Below are positions 48,101 through 64,000 of a DNA stretch of 64,000 nt, one piece after another. This stretch comes from Scatophagus argus (lineage: Eukaryota > Chordata > Actinopteri > Scatophagidae). Both the position numbers and the translations under genes were made by a program. The DNA lies in NCBI RefSeq assembly GCF_020382885.2, contig NC_058498.1:21419001-21483000 (forward strand), given 5' to 3'. The notes below the pieces were generated by a model. The model saw only the letters and a list, made by a program, of their open reading frames with translations. It had not been told where the DNA came from and searched no databases. The stretch's first letter is position 1. Each line of letters starts with the position of its first letter.

Positions 48101-51100
48101 CCCCTGAATAAGAGAAAACATGCATTACAAACAGCCTACGACTTGATGAAGCACCCGTCAACACATTGTTGCGGCAGCGAGGCAACACAGATTCAGTGAT
48201 TACCAGGTTTTGCTTCAGACTGTGCTTGTTGTTGCTGCTGCTGCTGCTGAGTGACAATTGGTGTCTGCTGTATTCCTTGTGTGGTGATTGGTGCAGACGT
48301 GTGCAGACCCTGCACTCCTATCGGTGTTGGCTGAATGCCCTGTGCAGCGATTGGTGCTGGCTGGATCCCTTGGGTGCTGATTTGTGCAGATGGTAGACCA
48401 ATCCGATCTACTGTCATCAGCTGCATGTGGTTTAGATGGACAGTGGTTGCCACACCTACTCCAGCGGGGGTGGGCAGTGCTGAACTCGGAGCCTGAGGAG
48501 TAACTTTTTGACATTTGAGAGGGAAAATGATGTTAAAATAAGATCCTCTTTAAAATTAAGATACACATTCAACCCTCGTGTTTCACACCAGTACAAAGTT
48601 GAACATATTTTGTCATCAAGGCTCACAAGGTCAGTGACTCAAAACACACTTCATACTGGCTTTTAAGTTTTTACTGTCCCCTTTAACTTACTGGTTTTAA
48701 ATTTTATTTCCTTTGTATCTATTATATATATATATTCTTTTTTTAAATTTAAATCTTAAACCTTCTTCACCATTAGTCTATTTATATTTTGTTTATTGCC
48801 TTCTATTCGGTGTACAAGTTTCACTTTGGAAACCTGGTTTTTGAAAGGTGCTATATAAATAAAGTTATTATTATTATTGTTATCATCACAACAGTTTGTC
48901 ACAGTCCAAGCTTTTATGCATCAAGTCAAATTTTAAAAGCATATGTTACACTATAGACCAGTAGTGTAGTAGCAGTAGTTACCCGGATACTGGCGGATGG
49001 TCGACACAGAGCTGCTGATGGGGGTGTAGGTGTGCGGCAGGGTGTATGATGAGGAGTACGTTGGCAGGAAATACTGGAACTGCACAGGCACAGAAGGCCT
49101 TCAAAAGAAAACATGCACAACACTCATTATCGTCTGAATAAAGTATCTGTCCCACTGTGGTTCACAAATGTAACGGTTGATCACATTTTATTTTTTGTTT
49201 TGACCACCTCAGTAATGCATTTAAACAACAACACCATTTCCTAAGGATCTTGGGATAAAGACCTTATCTTATAATTATCATCTTCATTCACCAGATCTGT
49301 ATATTTATACAGAAGTGATAACTACTATCAATGCCAGACTGGGGGCATTTTGGTCCAGAATGAAATAATTCAGCAACTTCTGAGTGAATTGTGGGGAAAA
49401 TTTCATGTACACATTCTTGTACCCCTGATTAAGGTGGTCAAAAGTTTCAATATTTCAATACTTTTCACACTGTGTTTGAAATATAATATAATAACACAAT
49501 ATCATCAAGAGTACCTTAGCTGTAACAAAACAGATCTACAATCAGATTTTTAACCCGAGGCTGCCAGATACTAACATTAATACAAATGTCTTGGTATATG
49601 ACCACTAACCTTTTCTGTACTGGCATTATATACCAGTTGTTGAAAAAAATCTGGTTTGTGTACCTAGGGCTTCTTCTCTTTCTGCTGTGCTGTCACGTAG
49701 GTCTCCACAAGACATTTGTTGTACAGAAGCTTAAAATTCTGTTATCATGCAAACCTCACCCCTAACATTTCAACTAGTACCATCCTCAGGTCAACATTTT
49801 AGTTTCTGAAATCGTGCTAAAACACTAAACCTCAAAATGCATGCAAGCATAGTGGGGCTCTGGGCTAATTGCTAAGTACAAACTCACATAGATGCTAGCG
49901 TGCCTGCAGACTCGTGTTTCTGGTTACTGACATATAAAACAGCTAATGACTGCACCTCCGTCACCTCGTCATTATTCTCAGGTCAATATGCGAACCTCAT
50001 TTTAGATTACTACAGCTACAGGTGTTTGTGATAGGTAAAAGAAACATTGGTAGATAGCTACTATAAATATTCACAAATTCACAAAAGTGTTGTGAATGCA
50101 GATTATACTTGTATATACTTGTAACTGTTACACCAGGCACCAGATGTTATTACCCGTCCATTCACAACCAAAAACAGGTGGGGTTTTTTGCTGCTATAAT
50201 CGTGTCACTGAGTTCCCATCATCATTTACTCACCTGTTGTCACTTCTTGCTTCCATGGGGTTAGGAGAAGACCGATGACTTTGGATGGGCATGAGGCTGG
50301 TTCTCTCTCCAGGGTACTCAGGCTGCACACGGGATGAAGAGTGGGCGATGGGCTGAGGCTGAGGGACCACTTTAGCTGTGAACACCGATGAATGTTTAAT
50401 GATCATTTACTACAACACGACCACAACACTATTACCACTATGGTATTACCACTTCCTGCATGTGAAGAACATAACTAAGCAAAGAGCAAAATGAGCAACT
50501 TACCAACAGGGATGGTAGAGGTGGTCACTGCTGTTGCATGAGAGGAGTGGGATGCCATTGTCATGGTGACAATAGTGTTACTGGTCATCTGAGTGTGTGG
50601 CACAGTGCCTAAATATGAAGGGGATAGCATTATCAATATTCATTGAAGAATGTAGCTCTTTAATGTTTTGTTCATTTAATCAAACATTAGAAATATTCTG
50701 ACTCTGGGTATTAGTATACAAAAAGTCATTACCTATTGTGGTGGTTGATGGCACAGTGTTAGTGGCAACAATTGGTGCCACAGTTGCTGCAGCTACTGGT
50801 GTCACAGGACTGAAAATCGGCTTCTGTGTGGAACAAAAAATAAGAGCAATTATATCAGTCGTTGTATAAAATAACTATTCATCATATCATTCACACCATC
50901 AAGAAGCAGTAACCTGTGTCATGGTGTGCGGAGGCTGAGGCTTTTGAGCCCCCATTGCAGGATGAGACGGCAGTGTGATTCGTGTGGCAGTGTCTCGGGA
51001 TGTCTGAGGCCTCTGAATACTGACGGTGGCAGGAGGTGGGTGAATGGTCAGCGCCGGGCGCCTGAAAGAAAACACTGCTGCATCAAATCCGTTCAAGCGA

Positions 51101-53054
51101 GGTTGCACAATGGTCCAGAGGGAACAGATTGTGCAGAAAACATCTCAATATTACACAAAAGTAGAAGTTTTTACTTTACCTCCTTGTCATCAAATTAATT
51201 TGTGACTGATACAAAATCGTTTCTATTACTTACACATGCAGCATTTCTGCTTGGACCCTAGTAGATAAACTTAAAGACTGCGACTCACCCATGTGCCACC
51301 TCTGCAGAGTGTGTGACTGTTGGGCTAATAACTGGAGACTGAGTTCTAGTTGCCGAAATGGGAGCCACCACAGTTGGAAGCACAGCTGTAGACGTTGTTA
51401 CAGCAGGGCGGGTCTGTGGACAGAGGGATAAGACACTGTTACACAGTTTCAGTTTTGCAACACAATAATCCACCTTGCTTGGGATGAAAGTACATCAGAC
51501 CACCTGAATAGTCTGGTGGATGATGTGCTGCACTGTGGGCTGGCCGGGACCTGCACTTGCTCCAGTTGCTGGCCGCAGGACAGTTTTGGAACTGGACATA
51601 ACCGCTGCTGCAGCAGCTCCTACAAGATGCAAAATGGACTTAGATTAAGAGAATCACTGGGGTTCAGATGAGTGGTAAATGGGCAACTGTTTCAAGGGCA
51701 AGCAAACATCATGCCTGGTATACTGTTCTTAGTACAACATACATACCTCGGGGTAAATGGGATGTGAAAGTCTGTGGAGGCACTGCAGGGGTCCCTATCT
51801 GCAGTGCAGGGGCACTGCCCCTTATTATCTGAATATTAGCTGGCATCAGGTGGTGTAAGTTGCTGGAGTGACCCTGAAACATAATGAAAGCAGCCCAGGT
51901 CTTTAGTAATCAGCAGAAAAGAGACAATACCATACAGTAACAGCCAATGTACAGTGCACTCACCTGCTGACCACTTATAGTTGCCACAGGAATAGATGGG
52001 GTTGTTGTGCTGCTCTCTATGGTGACAGTAATGTGACCAGGCACCTTTGGGGGTAAGGGGATATGAGCCTGGTTGGAAGCAGGTGCTGGGGCAATAAGAC
52101 GACTTGGCATAGGTGACTTCAGGACAGCCTTAGGACAAAAATACAATTTTTTCAATTTTTATTGTTTTTTTTTTTACCCTGAACAGCCTGGACACGGCCA
52201 CTATCCTAAACAGGCTGACAGAAAAAAATATTGGTGAGGCAGTTAAGCAAAATAATTCCATCAAAGCCACTTCAGCTTAAGCGCACTAAATGAATCGAGG
52301 GGGTATCCATAACACAAAAGAAGAAAAACCTATCCTGACTCAACCCAACAATTGGTCCAGCCAAGCTACAAACTTCAGAAAGGTCATCTGATATGAATCA
52401 GAAATAATTTAAAAGTTTCAGTGGACAAATCAACCTTGGTCAGAGGCAGATAATTGTTCACAAACCACAGAATGTATTATATCTTTGCCAACTATGACTA
52501 AACTGTGCTCATCTCACACTGAAAATGACCATCAATAAAAAAGCTTGTGCAAGTTATAACATTTACAGACATAATCACCTTCACCTGTCCCTCAGTGAGG
52601 ACTGCAGGCTGGCCTTGTGGGAGGTGGACAGGGGGGGCAGGTACAGTCACGGGTGTGCCAGGCTGGATGGGCACGGTTTGGGGGGTACCTTGTGGCTGGC
52701 CGTGTGTCTGTACTTGTGGGTAAGGTCTGACCACCATGGTCTCCTGCTTGTCATCTCTGAACGCCAAGGTCCCCCCAGCTGCAGGAGGTGGATGATCTTG
52801 CTGGCCGTGGTCAGCATCACGACTGCTGTCTGCTTCTCCACCAGCTAAAGAAAAGTAGTTTTATGAAACATTTACTTACGGGTGTCTTTTACACTAAACG
52901 CTTAGCATTCTGTGAGTAATTTCAGTGAAAACAACAACTTACCTGGTGCATTTGACGGCTGATTGACAGACACCAGGTTTGCCACTGCAGAGATCGGAGG
53001 TGCTCCCCCGCTGGAAGCAGGCAACCCGTGTCGGGGGAATTGCTGGGAGCTCAT
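45172..53054 (-). CDS. sap130: SAP130, SIN3A-associated protein of 130 kDa
   Basis: SAP130 is a nuclear subunit of the SIN3-HDAC corepressor complex. Twenty coding exons: 52943-53054, 52579-52844, 51964-52128, 51747-51873, 51504-51619, 51289-51413, 50914-51061, 50733-50823, 50504-50608, 50234-50375, 48983-49098, 48204-48503, 47932-48103, 47129-47227, 46669-47030, 46329-46574, 46113-46238, 45900-46003, 45529-45642, 45172-45330. They sum to 3,195 nt, 1,064 residues (human about 1,048). The start MSSQQFPR matches human MSSQQFPR. The protein is rich in Pro/Thr/Gln, with VVRPYPQVQ, PLPPKVPGHITVTIESS, SRDTATRITLPSHPA, a QGIQPAPI-type repeat and a short poly-Q. The conserved C-terminus has PRKKPRKQQHVIST (nuclear-localisation-like), EGVRYVPVRPRPPVTLLRHY, CRAQGWKIHLCAAQL and ends KLKRKERA. 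IKQE near the middle fits a SUMO consensus. The exon at 47129-47227 resembles a segment I recall from an alternative human isoform. Confidence 0.96.
48204..48503 (-). other. sap130: sap130 exon 12: QGIQPxPI repeats and poly-Q
   Basis: The exon encodes four imperfect decapeptide repeats (TQGIQPAPIA, AQGIQPTPIG, VQGLHTSAPI, TTQGIQQTPI) and then VTQ with eight Gln encoded by CAG/CAA (about 48228-48254 on the plus strand). Human SAP130 has a similar repeat block, with more copies and a shorter Gln run as I recall it. Confidence 0.85.
48770..48890. repeat. LINE-like 3' tail (TATATAAATAAAG(TTA)n)
   Basis: TTTTTGAAAGGTGCTATATA followed by AATAAAG and (TTA)n is the usual end of fish L2-type retroposons, as I remember it. 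It lies in the intron between exons 11 and 12 of sap130, oriented on the plus strand. Confidence 0.6.
49850..49930. repeat. GCTAA-rich dispersed repeat, copy 3 (short)
   Basis: GGGCTCTGGGCTAATTGCTA and GATGCTAGCGTGCCTGC match the start of the family seen at 15098 and 17845. Intronic in sap130. Confidence 0.4.
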
Positions 53055-54060
53055 TTCAGCTGTTTATAACCTAAAACAGGGTCAAGGTTGTACATTAATT
53101 CCAGTACCAGACACAATGAAGATTAGACATGTAACATAACAACGGTTGTAATAATGACACCATGCCAAATGAACCCTTATCAGGCGGCGCGGGGATATAA
53201 ACAAGCTAATGTAGCGCTGCGGGATAAGTGGTTACCAACTGGCGAATGAGCAGGTCGACAACACTAACATTAAGCAACTGCTGTTGCTAAAAATTATTGA
53301 TGTCATAAATTATTCTTGCTATGAAAATCAAAACTTCAGTAGACCTTTCATTAACGTTTACTTATATGGGCAATAACATGACAAAACTGCTCGACAACAA
53401 CTGTATCTCATCCAATACCGGGCATGAGCAGGTCCAAACACGATTTATCGACTGCCTAAATCAAAACGGCTAAATGCAACATCTGCTCAATCAGATAATG
53501 GTATCTGCTTTTGAATCGGTAATCTTAAAACTAAAAAGCTACCTTGTTAGCCAGCTATCTTAGCTAACCTAGCAGCAGGCTAACGCTAGTATCGCTAACC
53601 CTGGTGTCGCCTGCTTTTATGTTAATTCTCAAACTTTCTAAAGAGTGCAACGACATAAACGTAATAAGCTAAATAAAGGAACACGTATCTACGTGTGTGC
53701 AGGAGTTACCGAATCGCGGAGTTACTAAGCAATGGTCGTTTTGTGGATTACAGTTTTTCCCATTCGTCTTTTCTTTTTTCCAACATGTAAGCCGGAAGAA
53801 AGCTCAGCGAAAAACGGAGCCCCCTGTTACATCGACCAATCAGAGAAGAGACTTTCAGATCAACGACCAATCGAAGCTCCGGAAATGTTTTGACCAAGAG
53901 CTCTGGGCCAACCTAAACCTGCAACAAGGAGGGGGGTGGATGAGGTTTCGAGGGACCCACTCTGACTGGCAATACGAAAATCATGTGGTCGACGAAGGCA
54001 GCCGAGCTAGCACTGGAGCTAATCTGCTAGCACTGTCAGCTAGTCACCACCGGCTGTGAA
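53055..54060 (-). promoter_or_regulatory. sap130: sap130 5' leader and promoter region
   Basis: The first coding exon is preceded by an acceptor (CCTGTTTTAG) ending at 53071. A donor (GATTCG then GTAACTCC) at 53709 is a good partner, which places a non-coding first exon just above 53710. Two CCAAT boxes lie at 53836-53840 and 53867-53871, 31 bases apart, a spacing common for NF-Y pairs. GCTAA/TTAGC words are dense at 53540-53605 and 54003-54045. No TATA box was seen. The plus-strand open frame at 53697-54059 has no recognisable motif. Confidence 0.5.
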
Positions 54061-57000
54061 GACTATTGTCTTGCAATATTATACAATCGCCTTACACAAG
54101 CTATCATTGGACAGTGTTTATTTTTTAAAATGTAAACATCTATTATTTGGTCATTATTATTTAATATTTTTGGACGTACACTGCTGTAGCATGAAATATT
54201 AAAGTACCTATGCAGCATTGTTCTAAATTGGGCGATATGTTCTTAATTAAATTTAGGCCACATCGTCTTTTCCACTACTGTCGCTCGCCCTGCTTGACTG
54301 TGCTTCATTAGCAAACATCCAAAAAATAAAGAGTTTGCAGTACGTGCAACCCCAGCTAAGCGATACCAAAATAGTATGTTGATACCTTCGGCGATCTCCG
54401 TCTGTCACGTGACCATCGCTTTTGCCGGTAGTAAGCAGTCGGTGAAGAGTCTCCCGCCTTACAAACTGTACGGAGCTGGCTGATTGGCTGATGCCCGTGA
54501 ACTAAAATTACACGAGTGATAGTGCAATACCTACAACGAAGCACTAGATGGCAGTAGACAATCACAGAAATGTCTTAGTACTGCACTGTAAGGCTCTATG
54601 ATTTTGTTTGTTTGTGTGTGTGTGTGTGGAGGAGAGAGCTAATAAATATTTTTTTACAGAAGAGATTTTGACCCCCGGTAGAAGGAAAACACAGGTGTCA
54701 ATAATCAAATTAATTAGGGATGAATTCCATTTAGTTATGTTACACATACTGGCTTACTGTCACACTAAAGGTGGACTTCACTTGAACAGAACTAAGTCAT
54801 TGTTAATGTTATTAGTAACATCTGTGTTTTTCCTGCTACAACAATTCAAAACAGGGCAGCTTGCAGTTTGTTCAAACTTTGCATTACTTGTGTAAATCTA
54901 AAGGAATTGTACATGTCTCTGTTAGACAGTATAGAGAATTGTGTAGGCAGTGGTCATACAGTGTGACAGCGTGTGACTGTGTGCTTTATTAGATTGCCTG
55001 TATGGGGAATCCCTGTTTTCCTGGGTATTAGCCATAGATATGAAAATTATGCATAACTTTCAATTCTGTTGTTCAAATAACTGTATCTATGGCTATCTTG
55101 ACATTTATGGGCCATAGCTATTTTGCTATGTTATATCTCTGTCACTTGCTGTCACAGAAGGACATCTGAGTGGTTCAAGAGAAATATGCTCCATGAAGCT
55201 TTTCAGAATTATTAACTGCAGGTTAAAAAGGGTAAAAGGTTAAAAGTCCCTAAGAATATGAATGAAAAAAATTAAAATGGAAAATTAACATATTGGCCAT
55301 TAAAGAAAAGACATTTCATCTTTCAAGATGTTAATATCACTGACCTTTCAGTACTGAGTGAACACTATTCACTCTATCATCTGACAGTTAAGCACATCTT
55401 CATTTATATACACCTGGGCCATAAAGGCTTATATAAAACATTCCTGCATGCTGAGGCATGGCCACTAAATTCCCCAGCTGTGCTCACTCACTCATTCTCA
55501 TACACCTGTTGGCATGCTGTCTTAACTCAGAGCTTGTAAAAACCTTCCTGACAAGCATTCTTTGGATATTATTGCTGACTAGTAAAGAAAATGATGTGGG
55601 TTGTTACGAAATAGGCTATTTTGAGGAATTTATCTTGTCAACAAAGAAGTAAGTAGATCAGGAAGGACAATAATTGATAATGTCAATAAGAGGTTTACAA
55701 AGGAGGGTATGAACTGCACAGAATGGGGCAGGCTGAGACTTAACAGCTGCGACATCCATTTATTAACATGGGGTCTCAGTTATTGTGTTTTTTTGTCCAT
55801 CTTGTAACTCGTCTTCCTCGCCTGAATTTTTTAGCCTGTGTTGTTTTTGTATGATCTCTGCCTTTTCACGCTCTAATCCCACACTTACTCATTTGTCTAC
55901 ATTGTAAATTACTCATTGGCATAGCAGACTTGAAGAGACTGATTTTCACAGGTAAGTAGCCTGCACCTGGCTACAGTGTCTGAGCCGTACTGACTCAGGC
56001 GACATTGTCTTCTTTTAGCTGGGAGATTATCCTCAACAGCATATCTCTTTGCGTTGCTTCAGAAACAGAATGTTTTGACTCATGCACACAGTGAATCAGT
56101 CCTTAAAGACTGCGCAGCTCTGTTGATTCACTGGAAAGCGCTGACAGTCTGACACTGGAACTAGCCAAACAGCTATGCTGAACCTATTCCTTGTGTTTCA
56201 TAAGTACACATCCAACAGGCAGAGAGCAACCCTAGCATTCAGTTGAAGTTGTGTTTCTGGCTACCTGATGGATTTATGTCTAATAATCACACTCTTTTTT
56301 TTTCCTCTGGGCCCTCTACCTCCAGAGGAAAACATCTGGCCTAGCCTAATTAGCAAGTCACTCTTTTAACACGATCCCAAAAGAAAAAGATACATTTTAA
56401 TGCTATCTTTTACTTGAAACATGTACGTTGAAACGAGCAGTGTAAAGTGATGCAAAGGATGGGAGACAAGTGGTAGAGGAGGTGGAAGAACAGGTGTGGT
56501 GCTCTTGCTGCTGCTCATCCACACTCAACACCTAAAGCAAAACACCTTCATACCTTTGGCTTACCAGCTAGACAACGTTGCAATTGACATGGACCCAAAA
56601 AAAAGGCCTTCTTCTGCAAGTGGCCTGCTATCTGAGGTTTGCTTCATCCTAAAATTAGAGGACGGTGCCCTGATTTATGTGGAAAAGTTAGGGGGGTGGG
56701 GGTACATTCCATGACCGCTGTAGGCAGGAAGTTTTGGAATCTCCATGGAAATTAAGGCAAAACACAGAACCCCACAGTTATTTTTCCAAGTATTTCTCAT
56801 AGACTTTTAGTGAAAAATGTGCCTCAAAAGGAGACACATCATTTCTTACCAGTTGTCCCCTCTTCTGCTGCCAGACACTTTGATTTACTCATGTTATGAC
56901 ACAAACAGTGCATAGCTTTTAAAGTGCAATAACACATTGTTTCTACAGTTTACTGACCATGGTAAACAGACAACTAAACTCTCCATTATCTTAAAACAAT

Positions 57001-60000
57001 CTTACTTCACCGACATCTGTTCTTGATCCACTATGTGACTGATGCTGTGGTCAAGTGAGAACCATTCACAGTTGCTGGGAGTCAAAGTGGTGAAATCATG
57101 GTGATAAACGCACCGATCATAGTAATTTCTGCACAACTCCAGATGTGCATGGAATGCATAGACGTATGTAGGATTGATTCTTTCTTCATCTTGGCTGGAT
57201 GATGACGAGTTGAGGACACTTGAGCATCCCCAGGAATGAATCCCCCCCTGTGAAGCTGTTCAAACTTGGCACGTAATCATAACCTTTCACCTACAGAAGC
57301 CCCGAACATCACTCACAGTGTGGTGAGGGCTCTTGTCTTACATGTACTGAGGCAGGATGAAATACCTGAAATGTGATCTGTCTGAGCACAAATGGGACCA
57401 AAATAATAGTAAATCACAAACTTAAAGGGGCTGCATATGCAAAGCAAAGGCAAATGGACGTTTATTATCGCAGCCTTTCTGAGCTGAGAAAAGTGGCACT
57501 CGGCTACAACAAGTAAAGGCAGCAGGAGGAAAATGTGTGGCATCTATGGAATGCCACCTCGAGCTCTCCGGGGGGAACAAGGAAGGCAGAAATGTTTACA
57601 TTAAAAGTCAATGTTACAGAGGAACTTTTTCATGTAAAAGCTGAATCTACTTGTTAGAAATGTACCAAACGGATCATATGCATAGAGCATAAAGTATGAG
57701 AGCAGTACAATTAGCAAGACACGATTCAACATTCACCCTTCACTTGGAGAGATAATTCAGAGTTTACATTACAGGATGTGGGGTTTACACATCTATTTGC
57801 ACTCTATTTCAACTTTGCTGCACTGGGTCACATCAGAGGCTCACATGAGAGTTGATGCCCAGTCACGGTCTGCAGAAGAGTCCCTGCTGTGAGGCTCAGC
57901 AAATTTTGCATCACGTGAAATGAGATCTACTGTTTATTATGAGACTATATGAAATTCCAAGTATTTCTCCATTTGCTTGGGATTTGATGTACAGAACTCA
58001 AAGTACAGCTTGCAGTGCAACGCGACTGACATTAGTAATGAGACAGCCATTACACAAACAATTAGACAAAGACACTGAGCTATGATGTGCGGGCACTAAA
58101 TCCATCCCTCTGAAGGAAATGTTTGAATTTATAATGTTTTATGGTGTTGTCATAAATGGTGCGAAGGTTGTTGTCTCACCAATATAAAACGTTAAAGTTC
58201 TCTGCTGTCAACGGCTTTTAAGATGTAGATAAAGATAGCAGGTTCTGTGTGTGCAGCGATATGATTGTAATGTAGTAGCGTAGGTGTAGCAATCCTACAT
58301 GAAGCTGCGCACAACACCCAACAGCAAGGTCTGTGGATGATCTTGACCTTATCTTGATCTCAACAAGGAAAAAGGTTGTACAGAAAGGAAATACTTACAT
58401 AAAGTACAACTACTTCAAATTTGTATTGGAGCAAATGTAACGAGTTACATTTGACAAGTGGATTTTTTTGCATGTACTGCATTAAAACAATGCAACAAAT
58501 CAAAACAGAAAACCCTTTATCAGACATATATTAAGAATTTTAATCTAGTGAAATGTTAAGGCATACATACAAACGTTTCCTTTACAAAAGTTCACAGCAA
58601 CATCAAAATGGGTCAACCAGCTTAAGCAAGGCACCTTAACAGAACCTTTTGTATTTGACGTTGGTTATAACTTATGAGTGTTATGAGTTCATCTTTGGCA
58701 CCAAAAAAACAAAACAAAGTATATAAAAGGAAAAACAAACAAACAAACTACAAAATATATTAACTTCTCTCACTTCAAACAGCCATTCATGTAAACACAT
58801 TCCAAATAAAGTGAAGGGCATTAATTCAAAGTGACACACTGCATTGACCAGCAAACGCATTGTGACGGGACATATGATAAAAAGCTTGGGGAATACCAGT
58901 CTAATGTGACATTTCACAGGCTATTTGTGGCGCTTCAAACAATACTCCTGTTGAGAACGTCGCCAAGATGGAACCCGACGCATTTTGTGTCTCCCAACAA
59001 AGTAACTTCAGTACTAACAAGTCAAAACAAGAGCACGATGTAGTAGCTTTTTCACAGATACACCGATGTTGAATTTTTAACAGTATTCCCCTCTAAAGAG
59101 CAGAACAAATCTGAATTGTGGCGCATTCCAGTTAAATACAAAACAGTCTTGGAAAACAGAAGTCTACATTCAACAGTGTTCAGCGATCCTATGCTCTGCA
59201 GGGAGAAATAAATAGAAGATTACATGTTAAGGACATAGTCCACTCAGAAATGTGAGATACTTGAGCAATGGAGAAAACACGTCTGAATATAACACATTGA
59301 CGGGGACAACAAATAGAGTAGCAAATGCAGGCCAATTTTAGTTGACCATTTCTATGCTCATGTTAGAACCAGCTACCATGGCACAGAAGAAATAACCAGC
59401 CCCAGAAAAGGAATCATGCGGAGAATGCCTGCCATTTTTACAAGGGCGAGGGGTCAGACTTTAGATAGCCTTTTTCTTTAACGGGAGCATTCCCTCAGCA
59501 AGGGAATGTGAGAAGATTAGCTCCAGTGTGTCAGCGGAGGGGAGCGAAATGCTGGGCAGTCGCCATGTGAGGCCCCAAACATTAACCTGGGATCTGGAAA
59601 ATTAGACCCCCGTGAAACACTGTCAGTCCTCGCAGGCTTTTTTAAGAGAGAAATGAGCAGGGCATTCTGAAGGCTCTGCATTCAAAGGAAGTTTCCAAAT
59701 CCTCTGCTGAGCTGTGAGCACGGCCCCGAATGTATTTTAAAGAGACGAGCAACTGCTAATTTAGGTTTGAGTGGTTCTGTTAAACAGAATAATCCTCAGA
59801 CACGCCATGAAAATAGAGGATGCTTATACGGAGTCATTTCATAAATATTGGAGGATGGTAATAGACTTGCTACTGGAAATTCAAAAATAAACCAAATAGC
59901 ATCCAACATGTGTTGCACACTTAATCCAGAAAAGTGAATATGTTTGAATTGTATATGTATATAATTTAAGTGATCCTTGTTCTTCTCACGTCTCAAACAT

Positions 60001-60353
60001 AAAAGTAAGATCACAACATGAGCAGCATTTACATATATAAATACAACACATAACTAAAAAAGTAACATGCACAACACATGTATGTACACAATCAGCAGCC
60101 CAGTTCCTTTCATAATGCACAATACTGTCCAGGTACCCTGAAGACATCTGACTCATGAGGCAACTGTCAATCGTGCAGTAGAAGAAAAACCCAGCTCTCC
60201 TCTCCAGCCTGTGCCACACTGTCCACCCTGCTCGTCCATTTAAACTGACGGCAGACTTGTGGTCGGACGTCGAGGGAGGCTTTCAACACCTCAGCCAAAA
60301 GTCTCTGTCATCATTGGCTGTCTCTGTTCAGTCATATCAGCAGCAGCGAGCTC
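54061..60353. other. gene-poor spacer between sap130 and amotl2
   Basis: About 6.3 kb without recognisable coding exons on either strand. All open frames are short and unlike known proteins. The right part, perhaps from about 58.5 kb, may be the amotl2 3' untranslated region; a minus-strand ATTAAA lies near 58540. Items seen are an inverted CCAAT at 54483-54487, a CTCF-like word at 54541-54554, a half copy of the fold-back repeat near 58290-58350, an (AAAC)n tract near 58733-58750, and an inverted GGAATG pair at 59488-59508. Confidence 0.5.
58285..58360. repeat. half copy of the 443-705 fold-back repeat
   Basis: TCCTACATGAAGCTGCGCAC, then CAAGGTCTGTGGATGATCTT, follows the order of the reverse-complemented left arm at 443-490, with a 12-base insertion between the two words. 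Confidence 0.5.

Positions 60354-64000
<3,647 letters not shown>

Noticed and set aside
53697-54059. 120-codon plus-strand open frame near the sap130 promoter
   Set aside because: No protein motif was recognised, and it lies in a region better explained as promoter and first exon of sap130.
54541-54554. CTCF-like word (CACTAGATGGCAG) as a boundary element
   Set aside because: A single short match without orientation partners or conservation data; mentioned in the spacer entry only.

Overview
This is vertebrate nuclear DNA, almost certainly from a ray-finned (teleost) fish. The evidence is spliced genes with GT-AG introns, AT-rich intergenic DNA with CA/GT microsatellites, and several dispersed repeats that look like families I know from fish genomes (from memory, not a search). 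No bacterial operon, tRNA, rRNA or CRISPR array was seen.

Six protein-coding genes were found, all read on the minus strand, so each gene starts at its higher coordinate. From left to right: lsm2 (1648-3321, complete, 95 aa); inpp5d/SHIP1 (6268-16369, complete, 27 coding exons, about 1,103 aa); gpr17 (18838-19857, one coding exon, 339 aa, with a spliced 5' leader exon near 21.83-22.0 kb); myo7b (24286-42213, complete, 47 coding exons, about 2,231 aa); sap130 (45172-53054, complete, 20 coding exons, about 1,064 aa); amotl2 (60354-62706, only the last six exons; the 5' part lies beyond 64000). The exon models of inpp5d, myo7b and sap130 were joined by hand, and each gives an uninterrupted frame whose length is divisible by three.

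The largest gene-poor stretch is about 54.1-60.3 kb, between the sap130 promoter area and the end of amotl2. Introns and spacers carry several repeat families, including two fold-back (palindromic) elements, copies of a GCTAA-rich family, and LINE- or SINE-like tails.

The genes do not form one pathway. LSM2 acts in RNA processing, SHIP1 in phosphoinositide signalling, GPR17 is an orphan/purinergic-like receptor of oligodendrocyte precursors, MYO7B is a microvillar motor, SAP130 is a SIN3-HDAC corepressor subunit, and AMOTL2 is a junctional YAP regulator. The sap130-myo7b-gpr17 group matches genes that sit close together on human 2q14.3. The flanking inpp5d, lsm2 and amotl2 are on other human chromosomes, so the window joins one conserved block to fish-specific neighbours.

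The most notable observations are a minor-spliceosome (U12-type) AT-AC intron in myo7b, and a 100-residue exon in the first MyTH4 region of myo7b that encodes a tandemly duplicated basic motif not present in the mammalian sequences I remember.
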